From assembly GCA_963580455.1 (NCBI GenBank), contig OY756957.1, positions 2,919,001 to 2,983,000 on the forward strand: a stretch of 64,000 nt of DNA, given 5' to 3'. The notes under the pieces were generated by a model, which was not told the DNA's origin, searched no databases, and saw only the letters and a program-made list of their open reading frames with translations. This document shows, piece after piece, positions 24,509 through 40,309 of this stretch. This DNA comes from Euonymus europaeus (taxonomy: Eukaryota; Streptophyta; Magnoliopsida; Celastrales; Celastraceae). Position 1 is the first letter of the stretch. Every line of letters begins with the position of its first letter. The position numbers and the translations under genes were made by a program.

Positions 24509-25770
24509 CACACGCAGAAGTCAACATCTACACACACGTTAGATGACTAATAAAATATCAGATCAAATAACCAATCAAAGATATTACACCATATCATAAC
24601 TTGAACTCGTGTTATTGATGTTACCATAAGTTACGGGTAACACAAGTAATTATGTAACTTGTGTTATCGATGTTTTCTATAATCGAAAATTAAAGCCATA
24701 TAGGTTAGTACCGATGCATAACACCAATATAAATTTCGAAAAACCTATTATAATATGAGATTAAGAAAATAAACAGGTTATTAATGAATAACAATAACGA
24801 ATTCGAATCAAAAAAAGAAAATAAGAATGAATTCAAACCATATCTAGGCGAGGTTGGACCTCTAATATTGAAGGGATTGACTGTTTGCTAATCAAAAACC
24901 GTACCAGCGGTTGTTGCAATTTTGCATCTAAGGTCTACACACCAATGACAACATTAAGAGAAGGTGTACTACGAACCATAAATTGATGTCGCTCTTTGAA
25001 TGACGGACATAAAATGAATTTTTGACAGAAAAAAAAGTAACGCCTTTTTTAGAGTAAAAATAACAGAATCAAATTGTTGTCCTCCCTTTCAAAGACAAGC
25101 CCAAAAAATAAATCAGGATATATAAATGGTCATTAATCTTGTATTTTTTCGATTACACATTCAATTAAATTCAAAATTTCCAACAAAATAAACTCACGTA
25201 CGTTTGTAAGGGTTTGGTGAAATGTTATTGATTTGGAGATTGTTTAGTGGAATGCGTCACAGGAATAATACAATTTAGCGAATAAACAAATGGTTGGTAG
25301 GGTCCGTAAGGATCCCATTAGTCATCAACTTAATAAATTGTTTTGATTGATAAACGGACAAATGTAAGCACTTCAATTCCATGAATTAAAAAATTAAGAG
25401 GAGCTATCTCCAAACTCATGGTTCCTACTTCATGCATATTTAATTATTTATTTATATTAGTGATTTCGTATGACAATTTAAAATACTTTTTGTTATTTTC
25501 TTTAAAATCGGTCAATACGATATTTTATAAAATTATATCGATGGCAACCGATAGTGACGGAGGCGTAGCCGACTTGTTAATATATTGTTTAGGTGGCGAC
25601 AAAGACACCGGGCCATTCCACGTCATCATGCACGTCATGTCTCCATTATTTCGTTTCTAAAAATTTACCCAATTGACTGGGAAAGGGTATCCAGATTGGC
25701 CATAAAAAGTTACATTAACAAGACATCATTCCCATATCTTCGCTCTCTGCCTCTCCCATCACACTGACAG
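24509..25770. other. Upstream region of the aleurain-like gene
   Basis: AT-rich, with a short repeated GTAACTTGTGTTATCGATGTT-like motif near 24605-24675. No gene is seen. The promoter of the protease must lie in its right part, but no distinct TATA box can be chosen. Confidence 0.4.
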
Positions 25771-29038
<3,268 letters not shown>

Positions 29039-30205
29039 TCTGATCAAAGAGAAATGGCAGGCTTTATTGGAATAAGTTTGTGATTTCCGTCTCGTCTTGA
29101 TTCCATCTAGAATGTTGTGGTTGTAGCAATTACTATGGCAGTGGCTCAATGTACAAAATAAGCTCTAGACCAAATGTCCTTTAAATTATTTTTATTAACA
29201 TACGGAGCTTGTGAATAAAAGAATATTTATCTTTATGAATGTTGTAATTTGTTGCATTATGCTTCTAGAGTATAAAAATGGAACCAGAGTTTATCTTTCC
29301 AGAAAATTTTCTTTCATTATTAAGTTTCATTTTTTGGCTTTTGCTCTTATGAAGAATGCAGTAAGGATTAAGGAACTTTACATTGCTTTCTTACTACAGT
29401 GGGCACTAATTTAACCCTTCCTTTTTCTTCTCAAAACCCTTAAATGCAATACTAGTGCCCACTAAGAGCACTCACAATGTCGTATGTTTGTTGTCCAAGC
29501 AGAAACATATTTTGAGTATCATTTTATTATGCAAAAACATATTTATTAATACAATCACATTAGTAAAACATATTTTTTAATATAGGCACATCAACAAAAC
29601 ACATCTATCAATACAAAATCATTATCCAAGCGTCTATTATTTCATTCATCCATTCCATTTTTAACGAAACTACACCAAAATCAATATTGGATCACACATT
29701 TTTTATAAAATTTAAGCCACATAATTATCCACATCAGTAAAACAAATCTCTCAATATAACCAAATCAACAAAAACACAAAATACACACAATTTATTGGGC
29801 TAGCAAAATATTTCCATCGTGATTGTTGTTACTACCACGCCAACACTATCATCGGCTTTTTCCATTACCCATTGAATTAAGGGCCTAAGTACGGTGGGCT
29901 TGGCCTAACAATTAAGCCAGCCCTTTTCTGGCTGATTGTTTGGGCCAGGTTAACATGTTAGGACTGTTAAACCGAAATACCGGCCCATTTGTTTGTGTGC
30001 AAGAGCCAAGAAGCCGAGGCAGCACTCAGCAGAACTTTTGTGTATCATTTCCGTTTTCTTGTTAATCAAATCCTGAACTGAACCGAAAAGGAAAGAAACA
30101 CAAAAGAAAAGTTCGACTTGTGAAGCAGATCTCAGTGAGGGAAAATCACACTTCAGATTCAATGGTTGCTTCCAAACCATAAGCAGGAACAAGAAAGAGA
30201 AGAAT
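29039..30205. other. Intergenic region with MITE; FIP1-like promoter
   Basis: The aleurain-like 3' UTR occupies the left end and a MITE lies at 29465-29831. The 5' UTR of the next gene lies at the right end. No further gene is recognised. Confidence 0.4.
29465..29831. mobile_element. Tourist-like MITE, reverse orientation
   Basis: It starts AGAGCACTCACAATG and ends with CATCGTGATTGTTGTTA, an imperfect inverted repeat. The interior is the reverse complement of the family motifs (AACACATCTATCAATACAAA, CATCAACAAAACACA). CTA occurs at both borders (29462-29464 and 29832-29834), but the exact ends are tentative. Confidence 0.55.
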
Positions 30206-33200
30206 ATGTCGACTGAGAGACACGCTGCCTCGCCTTCCACTTCTCCCGATGACAATTCCATGTAAGTTTTTTCACCATCCAGTCTGTTCTGTTTGTTCTA
30301 TTCACAGTTGATTCGTTTTGCTTGCTTGCGCTTGGATTTCTTTGCGATTGGAGGAAACCTTAAGGTTCTTATCTTCATTCTTTTAGTAGCGAAGGAAAGG
30401 AAGAAGATGTCTCCAGTTATCACTGCCTTTCTTGTATCTTCTCCAATCAATAACTTAAATGACTTGTTTCGATCATATAGATTTCGATTATTTTGTTGTA
30501 TTGTTTTGGTTATTTAGTACTTTGTATGTATTGTTTTGGTTATTTAGTACTTTGTATTATGTTTCTTACTCAAGCTCCTGTTGCTATTGGTAATGCTAGG
30601 TTTATTGATATACTGCATGAAGCTCCTTTATTCGGTCATAGGAAGTCCAGGAGTCTTTTCGGGAGTGTTTTCTACTTCTTGATACTGGCAAGTACCAATT
30701 CATACTTGATTATCTTTACTACTGTTTTCTTTGCGTGGACTTCCCCTATTTTTTATGGGGAGAGAACGAGGGCTGAACTCTGATAGTTCTTCCATTTTTA
30801 GGCAGGCTATGGTGTTTTGGCTGCAGCAGCTCCATGGATATTTAGTCCGATACAGTGGTTGATTCCTATATTGCTTTGCAGTTGCGATGTTCTTCTTTTG
30901 ATATTAACAGGTAATTTTCTTAGCTTGAAAATATTCTATTCTATTTTCTTTATCTTTCTGGTTAAAATTTCAATCTGCTATATCTTAAATATTTCATAAT
31001 TTCAGAGTATCTCCCAATGAATTCAATAATAAATGATAATATTACATGGTTTGATGGTGTTGTAACAATTTTTTTTTGTCATTTTCACTTTCCTGTTTCA
31101 CAATTTTCAATGAGGAATGCATGCCTCACATAGTCGCATTCTTCAGAGTACCCTGACGTTCATCTGTGGACCTTACAGTGAAAGATCTCCTGCATGCTTT
31201 GTGATTTCAAACTAATTTTATCAATTTATCTAGATCTTCAGGCTTGTTTATGTCTATGGATTAAGCGTTTTCATATGATGATTAGTTGTTTTTCACTTTT
31301 GAAAATGATGAAAATGTCTGAATAAGGACATTATTCATCATTTTGAGATAAGACTTAAAAAAACCGGAATATAGATTCATAAAATTTTCTTGGGAGAACA
31401 ATAGTAGAGGTGAAAGCACATTGTATTTCATCTTTATGTGTGCATGCTTGTGTATGGGAGACATATATTACCTAAAATAACTAGTTCTGCCGCTCTTTCT
31501 TTGGGTGGTCAAAATTTGACCTCTCTGGCCACATTGTATATTTGAAATACCTCTCTTGGTATGTCTTTCCTAGAACATCAAATAATTCTGAAAATTGTAT
31601 ACCATTACTGTTGGAAGTCAATTTCCCTTATCAAGATCACACTTTATTGTTTCAGGCATCTTTCAACAGTATTTGGTTTACCAAGTCCAGAAAATAAAGT
31701 TACAGGTAATCGTGATTGAACAATACGCTATGAGTGTGTTTCTTCTTCCCAAATGGATGTTTGGCATTTTCTAGTGTGCTTCGGGACATCAAATCATGTG
31801 TTGCAAAAGTGACACATTAACATCAATTGTATTCTTTTTTTCCTTTCAGGGCTATTATAGTTTCAGCCAGAAATTGAAGCACATTGTTCGCCTACCTTTT
31901 GCCATCACTGCTTATGGTACGTACACACATATGGGATTTGGGTGTAAATCTTCTATATGGATACATGCGAAAATAGCAATGTCAATTTCTATTGTGATGA
32001 ATCCTTGCTAATTTTGGTCCAGTCAAATCATACTCATTTTAACACGGGTCCAAAAATAGTTGTTTGATTTTAGTTGGAAGTACATTTTAGGGTTCTATTC
32101 TACATCGATTCTATCTTTTATTGTGGTTAGAGTGCAAAGCAAATAAAAAAAATTGGGAATGTTAAATCATCATAGGGATTGAGACTCCCTGAAAATACTG
32201 GGATATGATAAAAGCTCTAGATCAGTGGATTTTTTTATTTTTTTTTGATATAATTTTCCTACTTTGTCATAACATAATTATATTTCCTGCTACTTCAACC
32301 TCCAATGCCTTCTATGTATTATGTTCATAGTATTTGTAATATACAACAGGAACTTCTTCTCTTATTTAATAATCTTAGCTGCCGACATAATCATCATCAT
32401 CATATTGAATAATTTAGATTAATGCTAGGTACTGCTGCTATGCTGCTTGTCATGGCTTGGAGACCCCACATCAGTATTCTTTCTATCTCTGCATTACTGA
32501 GGTATGCATATATAGAATGCCGAGAATATAATAATTTTGGATGTCTGCAAATGTAAAAGTTCAAAGCATTTTTCATGATAAATATAAAGAACCATGATGG
32601 CAGTAATTGTTATTGACATTACATCAAATTAACATGTAAGATTTTTTCTTTAATTCATCTTCTTTTAGTTCCATGACTAGATGTCAATTGCTTCTTGGCC
32701 TAAAACTATATTTTAACATTTCCCATTAAATCAACAGGATTATCATGTTGATTGAAGCAATATGTGCTGGATCCTTTATGAGTGCATACATAGGTGAGTT
32801 TAGATGCATATGGGCATTTGAGGTGGTTGAATGGCACATGCTGATATTTGATTTATGTTTGCTTGTTGGGATTGCTCTTTTTCTCTGTGTCTTCATAGGT
32901 TGTTTTTAAAGATTTCATATTATATATTTAGTTTTTTTGTGCTCTTAGAGAACTGTATTTCAATCACATAGCATACTATTGGTTGGATTGGGTTTGTTCA
33001 AAATCTGAGGTAGCTTCTTTTATTATACATTTTGAAGACCTTGCGTCTACGATTAAAATTTCCATAATTGTGTCTTCAACACTTGGCAGACTTTTTTGTG
33101 TGGTTGTTTTTACTGAACAATTGGCCACAAATTCGAAAATGACTTGGTAAATTCAAATCTCTTTCAATATAGGTGAGACTTATCATTTCTGCAGCATTTC

Positions 33201-36171
33201 ATCGCCATGTAGGGATTCTTATGCTTGATGAATGCTAATGAAGCTATGGTCAAATTTCTCTCTTCCATTTGCGGGTTTCATGGAGTATAAAAGTGATATG
33301 GGACAAATGAAGCTTCTTGGTGTATAAGTTGTATACCAATAGTTTTTGCATAATTTTTTATCAGTCATGTACTCATGTTGAAGCCTTAATGCAACTTTGC
33401 TTCTATCAGACAAACAGAAGTTATTGTTTTATTTTTGCCTTCAGGATATGTGCATCAGTACAATTCACTGGATTCTGAACCAGATGTTTTAAAGTCATTG
33501 TATTCTCCACTCCAACCATCAAGTTCTCTCGAAGGTTTAAGGTAATCATACATTCTTTGAAATGTGACTACACTCTATGGACAGGCTGGAATCAGATGTA
33601 AGATAAATATAATAACATGCATATGTATGTATCCTGCTTGAGAATCCCTTGGCAAACTTCATTACGTGTTACGTACTTACGTTTGTCAGTGACGAGCATT
33701 TGATGCAACTATAGTCTAACCAGAACGTTCACAGCAATATATAATTGTTTGATTATGTACTAGCTGAAATTTGTTATCCTTCATGACCACAACAGATACA
33801 ATGATGGCGGTCGACTCTCTGACCAACAAATGGCTTTGTTGCAATATCAGCGTGAGAACCTTCACTTTTTGAGTGAGGAGGTACTCCTTCAGTGTTTTTG
33901 TAGGTTCTTTGAAATTTGCATGATTGTATTATCTGTCATTTTTTCCTTTAAAAAATCATCTATTTGCATTTGACTCAGTTAAATTCAATCGAAATATATT
34001 CATGCAGATCCTTCAATTGCAAGAGTGTTTAAGCAAATATGAAAGATCTGATGATGGTAGCACACCTCAGGTGGTTATGACTGGCTGAATTTCATCATTC
34101 TTTACATTCAAATATCTAAATACCACAAAATAAATTATTGTCAGTACCTTATTTTTAGCTCACAAAAATCAAGTTACCCGAGATACTTCTTAAGCTAAAT
34201 TGATAGAGATGGATTTTACTGCAGTGAAGTCAGGGCTTCTGTTTTCATTGGTTCCATTAGGGAGTAGTCTTGCTGTGATCAGGGTTTTGTAGTTGGTGTG
34301 AGTTGACCTCCCAGCTGCCTGGCCGGGATGGGCTCACACATGCGGTTTTGAGTCCCTTTCCCTCTCGATCAGACAGTTGCAGGGTTGATTTCACATCTGG
34401 TGTAGTTGCAATAAAACTCTTCCATAATCCCACACTTACATTGTTTTAGTTTTAGATTACAAGACTTCTGTGAGTACCTAAATTTATTGGGAAGGAGACA
34501 AGAATTTAAGTTTCTATCATATGTGCTCACTGCCAGCTTTGGAACACATGGATGTCTGGAAAATGCACATGTGAGAATTACCAGTTTCTGATGGGTTGGG
34601 ATGGAGGTGGGAACAATGTGTGAATTTAAGGGATGTGAAATATGAATTGTTTGGTTATGTACTATAAAAGTGGAATGTTTATGATAACATAATAAAAGCA
34701 ATGGTTTTTCATTGGCTTATTTTCCAGGTTGATCTTGCCCATCTCTTGGCAGCTCGTGATCAGGAATTGCGCACATTATCTGCAGAGGTAAGACCCAGTC
34801 ATCATGATATTTTGTGCATAAAGTACACTTCCTTGAAATAAAGAGATCATGCTGTCATTTTGTGATGCTACCTCTACTACATTAGAGACATTTCTGACAA
34901 AAATATTGAGTCTCGGAACACAATACTATCAGTATTGATTTTGTTTCTGTTCTCTGTGTCCATAGGGTACTTGTTTGAGCACGACAATTGACTACTTTAT
35001 CTGATTAGTTGCCATCAATTTTGGTTTATTGGCAGTTCCATTTGAATGTATGGCCACTCTTCCATATGTTAAGCATGAAAAATGATCTCATATTATTAAA
35101 TCCTATAGGACCTTTTTGGTGGATACATCGGGCTGATTGGTCATTGTTATTTAAACATGCAAAACCTGATTTTCACTCTAGATAAACTTGGGGTAGGAAG
35201 CTTCTTGTTCTGAAAAAAGGGATATGGGTCTCATATATGCTAACCTTGAGCATAATCTAAAAGAGGATGACCTTCACTGAGAGTTCAATTTTACTGCAGA
35301 TGAATCAACTGCAGTCTGAGCTAAGGCTTGCACGGTCTTTGATTGCTGAGAGGGATTCTGAAGTCCAGCGTGTTCGCAATACAAACAATCAGGTATGTTC
35401 AATCATCTTAAGCACTTTGGATTGTCACTTTTTTTTCTTTCAATGGGTGGTCGACGCATTATTTTGTATATGATTATAGAGAACCCTAGCTCTATTTGGG
35501 CAGTGCTAATATATTTAAAGCCAAAATGTGCCAGGCGAGAACCAAACCCAAGATCTTGAGAAATTTATGATTGGTCCATCTCATTCTACTGTGCAACGCT
35601 GTTCGGCCTTTTGCTATTATCGCTTTACCAAGAGTGAAATAATTGATTGATGCATGTGGAAAAAAAACCCTCCATTTCTCTAAGAAACACATGTTAGTAG
35701 AACCTGAAAACTATTTTCTCATCAATATGTTAAAAAGATTTTGAATGCCAAACTTTTCTGTTGTGAGAAAATCCAAGTTCTGCGGTTGGCTGTAGAAATT
35801 GCTACAACACTTATTGGTGTGTTTTACAAAATTATTTATTCTGGCTAATCTTTGAGATGATGAGATTCTTCCCTTAATTTTTCTTTTGAAACCATGTTAA
35901 GTACGTGGAGGAGAATGAAAGGCTGAGAGCTATTTTAGCTGAATGGAGCACTCGAGCAGCAAAGGTATTCTTCTAATCTATTAATTTTGCATTTTATATT
36001 ACTACTCGGGGTTCCATTTCCTTTTATGAAGGGGTTGTTCATAGCTTAACCTCGTTCAATTTATTGAAGCTTGAACGGGCGTTGGAAGTTGAGCGAGTGT
36101 CAAATCTCGATTTGCAAAAGAAGATTGCGGCATTGAAAAATAAATCACATGTATCAACCGACCAAAGTTGA
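30206..36171 (+). CDS. FIP1-like membrane/coiled-coil protein; first splice acceptor apparently lost
   Basis: Exon 1 (30206-30261) encodes MSTERHAASPSTSPDDNS plus AT. The later exons are 30802-30910, 31656-31705, 31850-31916, 32429-32501, 32738-32793, 33445-33541, 33796-33880, 34008-34070, 34728-34787, 35300-35392, 35902-35964 and 36070-36171. All remain in phase. Exon 2 ends at 30687 at a GC donor, so intron 2 is GC-AG. Its beginning is unclear: the natural in-phase junction before GTTTCTTACTCAAGC is preceded by TATTAT, not AG. Starting at ATG 30559 gives 348 residues; with exon 1 it would be about 366. About four membrane segments (for example FLILAGYGVLAAAAPWIF and LLCSCDVLLLILTGIF) are followed by a C-terminal coiled coil (LHFLSEEILQLQECL, LRTLSAEMNQLQSELRLARS). 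The layout and local sequence recall the FRIGIDA-interacting FIP1 protein. That name is from memory, so the biological role is uncertain. Confidence 0.8.
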
Positions 36172-37912
36172 CAGCTGAGGTGCGTAGTTTCCATGATCAT
36201 AAAATATGCTAGCATTTTTCACACTCCCGCCTTTTACTGTTCATTTTCCCACTGGAAGTATTAGAATATGGAGTGAACAGTTGGGATGTACATAACAGTC
36301 TCGGAAGGCTTTTTCAGAGGGTATAAAATTCACTGCAATTGCAGCAAGATCATCTAGTTCTTTCATCGTCTCGTACATATATGGATCTATTGTTTTCCAC
36401 ATCACGTTTCTATGGCCTAAGATTGTTGGTTTCTTCATTCCGTATTGATGTATGGAGCAGCTACTGGCAGGATTCTTAGTTCAACCTGTTGCCAGGAACA
36501 TTTATCATGCCCTGCATCCTAGGTGGAACAAGGTTGGTTGGTGGAAGTCAAGTTTTTATTTTCCCGACTCGGTCAGTATTGAGCTTTACTTTTGCCAAAT
36601 CAAATGAAAGTTTTGATGTTTCTCTCGACTTGTTGGTCGTGGACCTCTGCTCTTTTAGACTCCGTACAAGTATTTTTACGGCAAATGAGTACAATGGACC
36701 CAATTTATGGACCGTTGATTTGGTTGAATTCATGTAAAAAACCAAAAAAAATAATCCATATCGTAACCCATTTTTACACCCCTGCCCAAATAAGGTTTGC
36801 CAGGAGGCACAAAGTTCAAACCCACTATCTAGCGAACAATGGCAGTGGGGACCCGGCGATGCAGTCAAAGTGTCCACTGGATGTGGTCCATTGGTTTCTT
36901 GTCCGCTGGCTTTGATCAAAGATCGTGGCCCCACGTACTACAATATCTTTAATTGCTCAACTGATTAATTTTAGGGTTAAATTACTTATGAAATACAATT
37001 ATTCTTATTCTTGAAAGATGTTTAATAATTGGATATCATGTGCACAAGTGAAAGTAACATCAATTTTTTTTTTTGATGGAAGGAAGTAACTTCATTATTT
37101 TTTTTTGACAGCACGTAAACTTTACTAGTCCATAGCTTAACACAAGTAGTAGTTGGAAGTTCATTACTGGAAACAGAAAAACAACAAAACATAAACTCTC
37201 TCCCTCTAATGCTTCCCACTTCATTATTATAGTGTTGATTGTATTTGGGGGAGTCAATGGGCTAGCTAGGCTTGCCTACTAAATTATTTTAATTTTAAGG
37301 GTGTCGTTTGAATTTATTCAACATCGTTATTGTTCATTAATTTTTATATCAAGTTTCTATACGAAAATTTTACTAATATTTATTGTACCTGCGTTAATTA
37401 AAATCCAATTCAATTTGTAAATAATCATTAAATCGCATAACTTTTAAAATACGATGGGGTTTGGGCCTCGGTATCCATTGGACATCCTCGCAGGTTAGCA
37501 CACTCCGACGGGCGATGGGCCCATTAGTCCATGATGTCTCTTCACTGGCCTAGGCTCCCGATAAGGATATTACTGTATTTTCGTAAATTAGTAAGGGCAT
37601 TCAGGCAAAATGACTAAGAATCGTGAGAAATCTTTTTTCGAAACCTTTTCCCCTTTTTCTTTCCACAGTCCAAACATCGGAGAGTCACAGGAAGGAGTAC
37701 GCAATAGGTAGGCACACTTCTATTTTTTTTCCCTGTAATTGAATTAGAATCTATTGAGATTTCAAAGATTTACGGACTGTTATGGGCAGAGCAGCTTTGT
37801 TCAGTCCAAAACTCGCTGAATTCTTTTTGTGTGCGGGAGTTTCAAAATGGTAGAACTGATGGGTTGTTTCGTGCTTTGTCAGTTTTTCCATTTTGACTGT
37901 CTATTGTTTAAA
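36172..37912. other. Intergenic region, no gene supported
   Basis: It holds the FIP1-like 3' UTR and the 5' flank of the next gene. Overlapping frames on both strands at 36489-36934 have no domain and mirror each other, so neither is supported. A possible 5' UTR intron starts near 37707 (AATAG|GTAGGC). Confidence 0.4.
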
Positions 37913-39492
37913 ATGGAATCTGGTTCGAGCGGTGAAGAACCCACTTCGTGGGATGAACTCTACAATATTGATTTGATGCCATCAGAGTTGTTCCTCAAGT
38001 TTCGAAAGGAAGTCGAGGGAATTCGGGTTGGAGTCAATTTAGAGGTAATTTTTCTATTAGCTATCTGATTGATTCGTTGCAACCTAAGACTCTTTTTACT
38101 GTAGCGGTTCGAGTATATCCTGCTCAATGTACAGGAGATAGGATTTACGGTAGGATGAGTTTGAATTTTTACTGTTTCTTACGGAAAGTTGAGTTAAAGA
38201 AACTAGCGAGTGAAAGGGAATGTTTACTGTTCTATGGTTTCTAGCACACATGCTCATACCGGTTCCTGTTTACTTTTCTTTCACATTAGGGTGTCATAGG
38301 TAGATTTTATTTTTATTTTTTTATTACACCGAATATTATGATCAATTTGTATTAGAATTTAGCTATGTTGTAATATTTTGCACCCTTAGTAGTTTAAAGA
38401 CATCCAATTTTCTCAGGAAATTCTACTGTCTCATGTACTGTGGCCTTTCTGACTAGTACTTATACTTGTGTGCTGTATGTTGTATGTTGTGTTTCTGATC
38501 AAAGCTAATATGAAGGTGTGTTTATTCTCAAGGGAACCGCGTTAATTCTCATGTTTTCTTTAACTTAATATCAAGATTGTATTTAATGCGATATTTTGTG
38601 ATCTTAATTTTGTCCAGCTCTACAATGCTCCAGTCAATGAATTCCAAACGAAGATTGTTCTCAAGCCTTTAGCCCCGGAGCGGAAGTGGAAGTTCATATG
38701 TGAGCCCATGCACAAGGATGTTCGCATTCTCTCAAAAAAGATTTCAGTCACCAAATTTCTATACCTTCAGGTTTTATTCTGAACCTCATCCATTTTCACA
38801 TGTTATGCAGATGGAGTGATGCATCCTCGTTAACTTCATGTTTGTTTAATCTGGACACATCAAATGCTTTGAAAGAGGACACTGATAACACTGCAAAATA
38901 CAGGTTGGTATAGGACATAACTTTCAGTTACATGCAACTGGTTGGAAATGGAAGCTTTCTACTTGTTTTGGTGGGGATGGCATTTCTAGCATTCGAAATA
39001 AGACATCACTTGGGTTGGTCCCTGGCATGGATCTTCGATTTGGCTGGAGGGCTGACTACGTTCTTCCAGAAATTACTGGGTGAGTTCTCATGTCTTAAAT
39101 AATACCCATTTTTGAACAAAATAATAGCTACAAACTCGAATCAAATTATTGCCTGGCGTGATAAACTTTTAGAATTACTCCTTAAATACATTTTAATATG
39201 TGATGTGTCACTGAATTTCTCGTTCCTTTGCACCATACATTCTTCAAGAATGGCAGAAAATGAAAAGAGAGCAGGATGGAACTGCTCAGTCTTGCTTGAT
39301 AGTTAATTGATCCAAAGTTTTCAGCACATCCACACAATTCTATGTTTCTTTTGAGTTATATATGTAGCTCATATTTTTAACATCTGATTGAACAGGGCTT
39401 TGGGTAGTGGGGAACCATTGTTCAACATGAACTCCGGACGACTGCAAGCTTCCTTAGATAGAGTTGAGGCCATTCTAACCCATACATCATGA
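37913..39492 (+). CDS. Conserved-looking protein of unknown function, 185 aa
   Basis: There are four exons, 37913-38044, 38618-38770, 38904-39079 and 39396-39492, all with GT-AG introns. The 558 spliced bases give 185 residues. The sequence begins MESGSSGEEPTSWDELYNID. It runs through LKPLAPERKWKFI, a block VGIGHNFQLHATGWKWKLST and GLVPGMDLRFGWRADYVLPE, and ends LQASLDRVEAILTHTS. I see no signal peptide and no helical membrane segment. Alternating aromatic/charged stretches (QLHATGWKWKLST, DLRFGWRADYVL) could be beta strands, possibly of a membrane barrel, but that is a guess. Good codon structure and four clean splice junctions make it a real gene. I do not recognise the family. An upstream in-frame ATG (37847) would add 22 residues; MESGSSG was chosen because it looks like a natural N-terminus. 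Confidence 0.8.
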
Positions 39493-40309
39493 TTGGCTTC
39501 AGTAAAATAGGCACAAGTAAACCAATTTGACTATGTTTAGAAGTACTTCAAGATGGTTGCTGAAAAGTATCAATTTTCCCTTACTGATGTTCATATCATT
39601 GGAATAGATATTTTTTTCTTTGCTCGTAGCATTGATAGTTTCTGTTCATTCTGGTTTTTTTTTTTCAACTTATCTATGATATGGGTTTTTTTCTTCTTCT
39701 AATTTTTCAGTACTGATTTGTACTTTATGATAAATGTTTTTTTTGTTTTTTACATTATGATTTCTTGACACCATCTTCGGTTATGGTATTTAGCAGGGAT
39801 GTAAATGGTTGGTTAACCGGTTCTCACTAGATATTTTTTGAAAATAACCGACCGTTGGGTCGGTTAATCCCTGCAGCTTTTGCTATTATCAATTTATTAT
39901 TCTCCCCTGCAATTAAATCAGACAATAAAACGTGTAAACTGTGAAAAAAGAAAAAAACTAAACTAGGATAGTATGTCTCATGCAATATTTTTAATCGGAA
40001 GACTGATAATTGGGCCTAGTGTCAGCCTAAAAAACTAAGGTATGGGCTACGGGTTTTTTGTGGAAGGAGTTCAGATAATTGGGCCTTGTGTCTGAAAAGG
40101 CCGGACTATGAAAATTTGGATTTTTTTGCCTGAGAAAAATACGTATTTGTTGAAATAAAAGCATAATAGATATGGGGGACGTCAGTCAATCTCAACAAGA
40201 TTTGAGAGCACCATCCACCGCCGCGGATCCAATGGGAATAGATATTGGCACCTCAATATTTGATAGAGAGACCCAGTTAATCTTGTTTTTTGCGTGTAAA
40301 CAATATTAA
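39493..40309. other. Intergenic DNA, no gene seen
   Basis: It contains a tiny inverted-repeat element (39793-39874) and T-rich runs. No gene is recognised. Confidence 0.4.
39793..39874. repeat. 82-bp hAT-like inverted-repeat remnant
   Basis: GCAGGGAT at 39793 and ATCCCTGC at 39867 are inverted repeats. Inside, ACCGACCGTTGGGTCGGTTA resembles the subterminal motifs of the hAT element at 20732-24500. No clear target duplication. Confidence 0.4.

Noticed and set aside
36489..36934. Overlapping open frames on both strands (107-128 residues)
   Set aside because: They lie on top of each other on opposite strands, have no recognisable domain and no splice partners; likely chance openness in a slightly GC-richer stretch.
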